In this document: in pieces, positions 35,701 to 44,700 of the stretch
Position numbering within the stretch: position 1 is the first letter of the stretch
Layout: each line of letters begins with the position of its first letter
From: Telopea speciosissima
Lineage: Eukaryota > Streptophyta > Magnoliopsida > Proteales > Proteaceae
Direction: 5' to 3'
DNA length: 64,000 bases
Assembly (NCBI RefSeq): GCF_018873765.1
Contig: NC_057923.1
Span: forward strand, 8,134,413 to 8,198,412
Program-made: the position numbers and the translations under genes
The notes under the pieces: model-generated
What the model was told of the DNA's origin: nothing
Databases searched by the model: none
The model's input: only the letters and a program-made list of their open reading frames with translations

Positions 35701-38700
35701 TGCTTTATTGTGATAATAAAACAGCCATTAGCATTGCTCATAACCCTATTCAGCATGATCGTACCAAGCATGTGGAGGTTGACCGACATTTCATCAAGGA
35801 GAAGCTTGAAGCCGGACTCATCTATGTTCCCTTTGTGAAGTCTGCTGATCAGTTAGCCGATGTGTTCACTAAGGTACTAAGTGGAAAAGTGTTTTTTCCT
35901 ATCTTAGTCAAGTTGGGCATGCATGACATATATGCTCCAACTTGAGGGGGAGTGTTGGATTGTATTGGCCAGAATACCGTGGGGGTATTCTGGATTTTTT
36001 ACCTATTTTATGATATGTACAGCCATGTCGGCTTAGTTTGGGACAGTTCTGTCCATGTAATATTTTCTATTGATTATAAATATATGGCTTGGGGTCTGCC
36101 TTAGACTATCCAAGCATTCAGCTCTAATTTTATTCCTGTTAACATCTAGAAATTGTAAGAAAATAGAAATAAACACCTATTTCGTATAGGCTTTAAATCC
36201 CTATTTTTGGGCTTATAAACTTTGCTCATTACAATAGAGAACCCAAAAATATTAAGCCCAGTACCCCATATAACCCACAGGGTTTTTGAAATTAAGTTTA
36301 ACATGAACCAATCTTAACCGCAGGTTCAGTTTGACCAAGAAAAATTAACCAAACCCAAAACAATACTCTTCTTCTTCTCTTCTTGCTGGAATTCTCCATC
36401 ATTATCCTTAATACAGAATTTTATTATGGCTCAGTCTTGTTGAGAACAAAGTGAAGGGAAGGGCAATGAAGTCAAAACAAAATAAAATGGAAACATTTGT
36501 AATTATTACCAACATTAATGGATTTTGAATTAGTAACTAAATTTTACTTTTCATCCAAATTCCTTAGATTTGAAGAGGAAGATAAGGATTCAGTTACCAT
36601 ATTTGATAAAATTTTATGATACACAATCATGATTACAGAAGTTTCAAAATATTTTTTCCTTTTCCCAAATTAATGCCACTTTTCCCTCATTTCCTTTTAG
36701 TTGCAACAGGTGCATCCTATGATCTGTTATTTCTTTTCCTTTTCTTTTTTATTTTTTAAATACATCCTATGGTGTATTATTTCTTTTCCTTTTCTTTTTA
36801 AAATTTTGAATACGTGCAACGGTAAGGTTGCTCCATTGCGACCTATTGGTCGTGGGTTCGAGTCCAGAGCCTCTCCGTGAAGCGGGGGTAAGGCTGCATG
36901 CATTATGACCCTCCCCAGACCCTGCAGTGGCAGGACCCTCATGCACTGGGCACGCCCTTTTTTATCTGCTGGATGTTGTAAAAATTAAGCAGAATGAGGT
37001 TCAGATTTTATGTTTTATTGTTGATTACTGTTATGCCTTTTCCACCAGGATCATGAAAGCTCATTGGAGGAGTTGCAGAGGCTGCCTGATGATTGGGAAT
37101 TCCAGGAAACTACAATCATGAAAACTCAAAACAAGCTGCGGTCTACCCGTGCAAAGTTAGCAGTACTAGAAGGCAAGATAGCTCTATCAATTAGGTATGC
37201 ATACCCTTCATTTTGATGCCCTCATCTTTGTCCTTTCTTGGTCCACTGACAATGATTGATTCTTATCTTCCGTTTCAGTGAAGCACAAAAAATGGTAGAT
37301 GAGAAACAAAGGAGAATTGATAGTGCTCAAAGGGCTCTACTTCTTCTCCGGACTGCATGCATAATCTGGCCTATGCCAGCCTCTGAGGTTCTATTAGCTG
37401 GATCATTTGATGGTTGGGCTAGTCAGGTATGTTTGAGCTTTCAAATAACTAATTACTTGAATATTGTGTTGCCCAAATTTCTACTAGTGCAAATAAATAA
37501 TGTGTACATACAAGGCAAAAGGCTATGGTTATGCAAGGTAGTCCAACTGCAATAACGATACTTTATGTTTGGGCTCAATTTCATAGCTTACTTAGGCAGC
37601 ATATTCCATTACAACTAATAGGTTGTTAAGAGTGAAGCTAACCCACTAAAAAGTTTTAAAAAAGTTTAGGCCAAATACACAAGAAATGTCTTTTTTGCTT
37701 TCTGGGTTGTATTTTACCTTTACTTCTGTTGTCATCTTCCTAATTTCACTGCTACTAAAACAATGAGCTGATTGCCCCTATATTTCCATGTTCAACCATT
37801 GACCTCCAGAACAACTCTCACAGTAATAAATATTTATCTCAGATCAAGGTTTTAGATTTTGGTTTTGAAATATTTCAGGTTTTGACCGAAATTCAACCAA
37901 AACTCTGCATGTTTCGGCTGGCCATTTGTTGGGCCAAATGACAATTTTTTTTGCCCGGAACTTCAGGGAAACCCGAATTAAGCATTTCTAAACAAATTGG
38001 AACCTGTAGATTGCAAAAAAACCACATCCAAAATGGTAGTTTAGTTTCATACCTTAGGTTGGTAGTGTATGCCGTATCCTGCTGTATACTTTCTCAAATA
38101 TAGCTAATTCTACACATAATGTAGCATTAGAATACACAAAATTCAATGTAAACAATTAAAATATGCATTAGGAATGAAGAAAAACCATGTAATATTTCAC
38201 AATGTCAAAGCGTTACAAGTGTTTCCAGTATTGAAGTACAAATGTAAAACCAAGGTTAAAACACCCCTACAAAACCGTTCCTCCAACTCTATGTCAGTAC
38301 CACATAGAAATCCGGGAAGGATCGAAACTTTTGGGGGAAAAGGGTATACCTCTAAGTTTGAATCTTACACAACTCTTGCTTAAATGTGGCAAATCGTTAT
38401 TGTAGATGCATTGTAGTAGTCCTCAATGCTTTGTTCCACCAAGAAATGTGGTTGGGAGGGGGTTAGGTAGGAAGAACTCTAAAACCCTCCCCGATAGGAT
38501 CCCAAGACAAACCCATCTGATAGCAAACCCCAAAATTGACTGAACTCTCAAACCTCTCAGATTAACACCAAACTCTAGGAAACAATAGTTAATAGGAAGG
38601 ATAAGAACCTCTCAAAAGATGGGAGTGATCTGATGAGCTATTTGGGAGTAACTAAGGAAACAATGATCTCTCGGGCTGAGATCCCAGAAACAATGAAACT

Positions 38701-41700
38701 GAAATTAAATCCAATCCAACCAACTGACTGGCCTGAATATTGGATCAGACCTTAATCTCAGCAGTTTAATTCAAAGGCCTATGGTATTATAGACATTAGA
38801 TGGTTGAATTATAACTAATTTGAAAAACTCCATATCTGAAATAGTGAAACTGAGAAAAGAGAGATTTTAAGTATCTCACAAACCAGAAATCAGAAGGGCC
38901 CCAAACTGTGGTTGAGTAGGGGTCTAGGGTGAGGCTATATTGTCCTGAAGTTGCAGGTGAAACAGATCTAGGTTACGGGACAAACAATGTTGGCTGAAAC
39001 TGGGGAAAAAACAGAGCATGCGATTGAATGATAAAATAGAAATTTTAACCCAGAAAGTTGATTACCTGGTGTTGGAATTAAATCAATAGATAGTAGTCCA
39101 ATAACCGTCTGGAATTCAGCAATCAAAACAACCGCAGCAACAAGATATCGATCACACTTAGACACAAGCTTCAATCTGGAGGCAAACAGAGTTTGGGGGA
39201 AGGAAACTTGAAGAAGTTAACCTATCTCAGCTCTGGGAATCCCTCCCAATCAATCACTCACAGTCATAGATCCTTAGGGCTCAAAGCTCGCAAATCATCA
39301 ATTAATCAAATTGTGAATGTCTTTAGCAGCCTTGCAATGTTTATATAGACTGAAATATAAATTCCTATTCTAACTATGTAAACTGAATTATACTCCTATG
39401 AATAGGAATGCTTGCAACTTAGCTGAAAATAAAAAAATGACTAATAACTAACTATTCCTACTTCAACTAGAAATGAAAATAAGCTAATACTAAGCCTAAG
39501 CCCGTATGCCTACCTTGTACCTACATTTTAGGCCCATTAAAGTGGCTTCTTACAAAGAAAACACATGGAATCAAAGGCCCAATGCATATATAACCTAACC
39601 CAAGGCTTATTTCCGCTAAAATAAGCCCTGTATGTGACTTATCTGCATCAAAATGCAGGGGATTTGGCAAACAATACTGTAGAGAGACTTGAACTTAGGG
39701 AAAGGCTTGGATGATTTGAGTCACCCCAAGCACCTCTTTATTTATAAGAGTAATAAAAGAATAAACATATGTACATGAGCAATGTGGGATTAAACCACAT
39801 ACAAACAACTAAATAAATAAAGAAGAAAAAAGTCCAGAATACCCCCCAAGGTATTCTGGCCCATATCTAAATCTGGGTTTTTATTTTTTTGGAGTTTTTC
39901 CCCCTCTAACAGGCGAAACAACTCAACATTCATGAAATGGGTGGAAATTTTGAGCCATTTCTAATCTAATGCAGAGCATCCAACTGATCCAATCAACAGC
40001 CCACCATCAAGAAGGCCTGATCACTACTTTGTTAAGAAGTATGCTAGGCTAAAGGCCCAGTGCAAGCCCACAGTCCAGCAGAAGCCAAAGGCCCAACCCA
40101 ACTAAGAATTCATGTGCATAGGCCCAAGTCTGGCCAACAGTAGCAGGCCTAGCCCATGGCTAATCCTCTTGGGCCTAGGACTAAATCAGACCACCTTGGC
40201 TGGCCCTCTTTATTCTTGTCTTTTTAGTTTCCCTAAAGTCATGTTTGTAACTTAAAGTCATTAGTGGTAGGTTACTAAAGTCTTGGTTGTAACTTAAAGT
40301 CTTTGGTGGTAGGTTACTAAAGTCTTGGTTGTAACCTAAAATCATTGGTGGTAGGTTACTAAAGTCATGGTTGTAACCTAAAGTCATTGGCAGTGGGTTA
40401 CTAAAGTCATGTTTGTAAGTCATTGGTGGTGGTTGTAACCTATAGGCATTTATGCCTCTCTCCTCATACTATATAAAGAGACCATGGCTGCTCATGGAAG
40501 CATGAATTACAACCAACAAATCAATCTCCTTGTGAGTTCTTTACTTGATAGCAAGTGGCCTTGGGTGGATCTTCCTTGGTGGTCTAGGTGGGACTCCTAC
40601 GACTGGGACACTAGTGGGACTCTAGTTGTCTAACTTATCTTTTATTTATCATCCTTATCCTCAAGCATCCATCATCCATTACAGCAGATCATCTTCAAGT
40701 AAGTTCTCAAGATATCTTATATTCTGTTCCTACACCCTTCTTCCATTCACACCCCTTTGCTGCCTTTAAACCCTATACATAACCCTCTAGCCGTGCCTTT
40801 TCTTTACCTCCATCAAAACCAGCAGTCAACCATCCTAATCAACCTTAGCCTAATTAAACCCATTTTAGTTCAGACCCTATCCCCTACTAGTTTTGATCTT
40901 GGCGTGCTAACCATTTCAGGTTTGCACCAATTTCGACTGAAACAATGCTTTTGTATATGCACTGTTTTATATCGAAACCAAAATTCTGGATGAAATGTTG
41001 AAATTCCGATCGAAACCTTGCATTCCTACTGAGTTGCACCTAGTTTTGTTTCGACCTTTGTCAAAACCAAAATATTTTGCAAAATCTCGGTGGTTTCGAC
41101 TGGTATTTCGAACTGTGTCTCAGATTAGGTATGCTGCAAGAATATAGAATCTACTGCCTTTGAGAATCTCTTGATTGTAGAGACATTCAAGATGTTAAAG
41201 TTTCTGTTGAAAAAAATTATTTCTCAATTTAAACTCCATTTTGGAATAGTTGTTGGGATTCTGTTGGGGTTGAAGATGATGCTATAGGATTTTTATGGCG
41301 TTTTCTTTTATCAGGAATTGTTAGAAGGTTGCCAACAATGATCTACTTATATTATAGTTTATACCTCTGTCCCTTCTCCCCCTTCCTCTTTTGCTTATCC
41401 CTTGAAGTCCTTTCCTGCAGTATTCATTCCAAAACTGACCATCATCTTATCTACCCCATTCCCAAATGCAACCCCACCAACCTGACTCACCGTGCCTTTG
41501 CTGATGACCTTATGATATTCTCCAAGGCTGATACCCTCTCCATTGAGTCCATCATGTCCTCCCTCCGCCTTTTCCAAACCCTATCGGGCCTCCGCATCGA
41601 CCTTATCAAGGCCCGCATTTTCCTCGCAGGGGTCCCCAACTCTACTAAAGCCTTCCTCACCCACCTAACAGGGTTCACCTGGGGCGCCCTCCTGTAAGAT

Positions 41701-44700
41701 ACCTCGGCCTCCCCCTCATCCCAGCCAGACTGACTGCCCACCATTGCTCCCCCATTTTAGACCTTTTACGAAAAAGGCAACAGCTCTGGAAAGCTAGACT
41801 ACTCTCCTATGTAGGTTGCTTGGAGCTTATCAGATCAATGCTCCAATCATTCTACATCTATTGGTGCGGGGTAACGTAAGACTAGGATATTAGTCTCAAA
41901 AAACCCACAAAAATTCAAAATTAGAACAAACTCAGAATTAGGAAGTTAGGGTTTCTAGCTAAACCAGCCAAGTGATGGTTACCAAACTTGGATCGAGTGT
42001 AGTGACTGGTAAAGGGAATCCTTGCTCCAAATTTCACCCAATTGTGATGGTTGGATCTTGAGATATGAGCAAAACGCCAAAATAGAAGGTTATGGAAAAC
42101 CTCCAAATAGTGCTGGGACTTGAGCTCCAGTACAGATCGAGTGAAGGAGTGGAGAAAAACCTCTGCTGAAAGTCTCAGCCAATTGTACTGGTAAATTGTG
42201 AGATATGAGAGATTTCCCAAATTAGAAGGTTAAGGCCTACAGGACTAACTAGCCGGCAGAATCCTCTCAAACTGGGGTCGAGTGGAGGAGGTGGTGGGGA
42301 GGTTGTTGTGTGCTCCAAAATTCAACCAAACCTGATGGGTATTTGCTTAGATATGATCTCCAAAAGTCACAGCATCAAATCTGGAATTGCAGGGGCAGCA
42401 GCAAGGTGATTCGATCCTCCTTACTGAAGAACAGCAGTAGCACTCGAGTGGTATTCTCAATGGTTGGAGCAGTCACAATGTCCCAGCAGCACTCAGGGAT
42501 CGATGATGGGACAGAGAAGATGGAGAAGATAGAAAATAGAAGGTTGGGGGATAGATGGATTAGGCTCACACAGCCAGGCTCCTTCAGCCCTTCAAGTCAC
42601 AAACTAAACTTAAGAGAAGAATCATATTTTGCTAAAAGCAATCTTCATTCAACTATAGAAATCGTGGGAGGCTTCTAAAAGCCATTACAAATATATAGAG
42701 GGCAATGCTTGCACCTCAAGTTAAAAGAAAATAAAACTTAACATAATAGACTTGCAACATGAAAATAGAAACTACTTTAATAACTAGGACTGAAAGAAAA
42801 TAGTAATAAAATAAAATCTTCACTCTCCAAAAGGTGCAGCCAAAATCTTCATGTAGTCCCCACCAAAGATGCCATTCGGCCAGCACTTTCAATTCAAAAT
42901 TTGTCAATTGGCTGTGACATTGTTCACGTGAACAATGTTTTGATCTACATCACAGGCTCTTTGGGCTCCCCAAGGCTATCATAAAGGCTGCAGAGTTCAT
43001 TATGTGCGCCTTCCTCTAGAAAGGGTGGAATCCGCTAGATTTCTTCATCCCTAGAGCTGGGCATCCTTTTACCTCTCCAAATCCAAAGGGGGTCTTGGGC
43101 TCAAAAGAATTAAAGAAGTCAACTTTGTTGGCTCTCTCAAGCTGATTTGGAAGCTCATTACCAAGGACAGCATATGGACATCTTGGGGTCTATGCTGGCC
43201 CCCTCTGTAGGGACTGTATCTGGTCGGTTGGCTCCTCCTTTGATGCTTCGTGGGTCTGGTGTAGAATCCTGCAAGTCAGACACATTACCATTGATGCCAT
43301 ATCTTGCAGGATTGATGATGGCCTATCCACTTCCCTTTGGAATGACAAATGGCACCCCTCTGGTGTTCTCTCTTCAGTAGTGAATAGTGATTCCCAGGGA
43401 CATCTACTCAGGGCTTGATAGAAGCTCCATGGTTGCCTCCATCATCTCTAGAGGCATCTGGCCCTTCCCTATACTCCCCCTCTAGCTGATATTTGGAGCT
43501 CCCTTCACCCATCCCCTTGGTCACTGTGGTAGAGATGATGTGACTCTTTGGCTCCCCTCAGCTTCATGCATGTTTAGTTCCCACTCAGCTTGGGACTTAG
43601 TCAGACACATAGGCTCCCCCTCCCCTTGGCACAAAGTTGTTTGGTTCAAAGGCCACATCCCCCACCACAACTTCACCTCTTGGCGTGCCCTCTCCAACTT
43701 TCATCTGTCGTAGGCTTTTCTCATTCATCGCCACATCCAGGTCTCCTCCTCATGTGGCCTTTGTTGGAATGGGCAAGAAGATGCGGACCACATGTTCTTC
43801 TCCGGCCACTTTACTGCCTCTGTTTGGAAGAAAGTCTTGAGTTATTGCTGGCCGGGCAGAAGAAGACATCTACCCCTTCAAAGAGAGTGGCTCTGGATCG
43901 ACATGACTTTTGGAGGGAAGACTATGTGACTCTGCTGGCAAGCTAGCTTTTTGCGCCATTATCTCATATTTGGATGGAACGTAATCTTCGAAGATGGACT
44001 TCCAACTCTCGCTCTCTAGATCAGAGTTGGAGTGCCATCTTCTTTGATGTTTCCTCCATAGTACTAAATCTCGTTTTGTTTCGGTGTTTCGGTCTGACCA
44101 AAATTTCCGAGATATTGAAATTTCGTCGAAATATGGTATTTTTTCTGTGGGTGTAAAATGCCAAAAATGACCGAGATTTCCGAAATTTCCGAAACGAGAT
44201 GACCAAAATTACCGAAATATTCGAAATATTGCATTTTTCAATTCAATGTTGCATTTCGTTTCGACTCGACCGAGATACTCGAAATTCTCGAAATCTCGAC
44301 CGAGACAAAACGAGTTTTAGTACTATGGGTTCCTCCAAGCTTGCCTCGTTCCCCTAAGCTCCTGTAAAGGACTCCCCAAGGAACAGACTCATTGTTGTGT
44401 CTTGGGGTTTACCTATTCCCCTTTTGTAGCCAGCTCTCCCTTAGGCTAGCGCCTTGCCCTGAGGCTTGTATATTCTTCCCTTTTCTTTGTAATATAATTT
44501 TTATTTATCCAAAAAAATTCCTTTAAAATTATAGCTTTTTTTAGAATTTTAATTTTTCCACAAATTAATTGTGACTCAAGTAGGCTCAGAATGGTTCTTC
44601 ATTTCTGTTGTGGTTAAAATAATGTTTTCAGATGCTGATGTCCTTTGGATCATCTGAAGGCCACAGAACATGATTTACTTTTGGTTTTAGGGTTATACCT

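Larger units (their letters stand above)
28101..35945 (+). pseudogene. Copia gag-pol, broken by stops and by a nested element
   Basis: Gag starts at ATG 28101 with an early in-frame stop (near 28206) and continues to 28858 (UBN2-type: [38 protein letters not shown]). After the nested element it resumes at 32253 with a degenerate zinc-knuckle-like segment ([19 protein letters not shown]). The protease motif DSGATDHM is near 32625. A pre-integrase region precedes a T run at 33109-33120. The integrase core (33190-33560) has several stops. RT (34430-35200) keeps [24 protein letters not shown] and YVDDIVVTG. RNase H (35460-35860) keeps [18 protein letters not shown] and [12 protein letters not shown]. 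Not functional. Confidence 0.93.
27184..36144 (+). mobile_element. Ty1/Copia retrotransposon, complete ends, degenerate, carrying a nested LTR element
   Basis: LTRs of 192 bp at 27184-27375 and 35953-36144 differ at about six positions (roughly 3 percent). A perfect five-base target duplication TCTAG lies at 27179-27183 and 36145-36149. The primer site TGGCATCAGAGC follows the 5' LTR directly (one change from the initiator tRNA-Met complement). A purine tract (TTGAGGGGGAG) precedes the 3' LTR. Domain order gag, protease, integrase, RT, RNase H is that of Copia. Many stops and frameshifts are present. A second LTR element at 28859-32252 interrupts gag. It lies sense in PTST intron 4. Confidence 0.96.
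37845..41117. mobile_element. CAAGGTT-family TIR element enlarged by later insertions
   Basis: Starts CAAGGTTTTAGATTTTGG and ends ATTTCGAACTGTG, with perfect eight-base flanks TCTCAGAT (37837-37844 and 41118-41125). The inverted repeats are weak, but the outer parts share the TTTCGACC/GAAATTTCGG word content of the other copies. The interior holds at least two LTR-like segments and a minisatellite, so the original element was much shorter. Confidence 0.6.
41320..44520 (+). mobile_element. L1-type LINE, ORF2 C-terminal half, interrupted twice
   Basis: Plus strand: RT with [15 protein letters not shown] (about 41490-41535), [15 protein letters not shown], then [11 protein letters not shown]. 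After an inserted solo LTR it continues GSLGLPKA-like sequence at 42955, and zf-RVT at 43620-43840 ([40 protein letters not shown]). It is interrupted by a TIR element at 44057-44328 and ends near 44510 with TTTGTAATATAATTTTTATT. Many stops. Lies sense in PTST intron 6. Confidence 0.87.

Noticed and set aside
40230..40440. CRISPR-like array
   Set aside because: Units are directly adjacent without unique spacers, and the host is a plant. It is a minisatellite.
41395..41744. Minus-strand frames over the LINE reverse transcriptase
   Set aside because: They are shadows of the plus-strand LINE coding frame that carries the FADDLMIFS motif.
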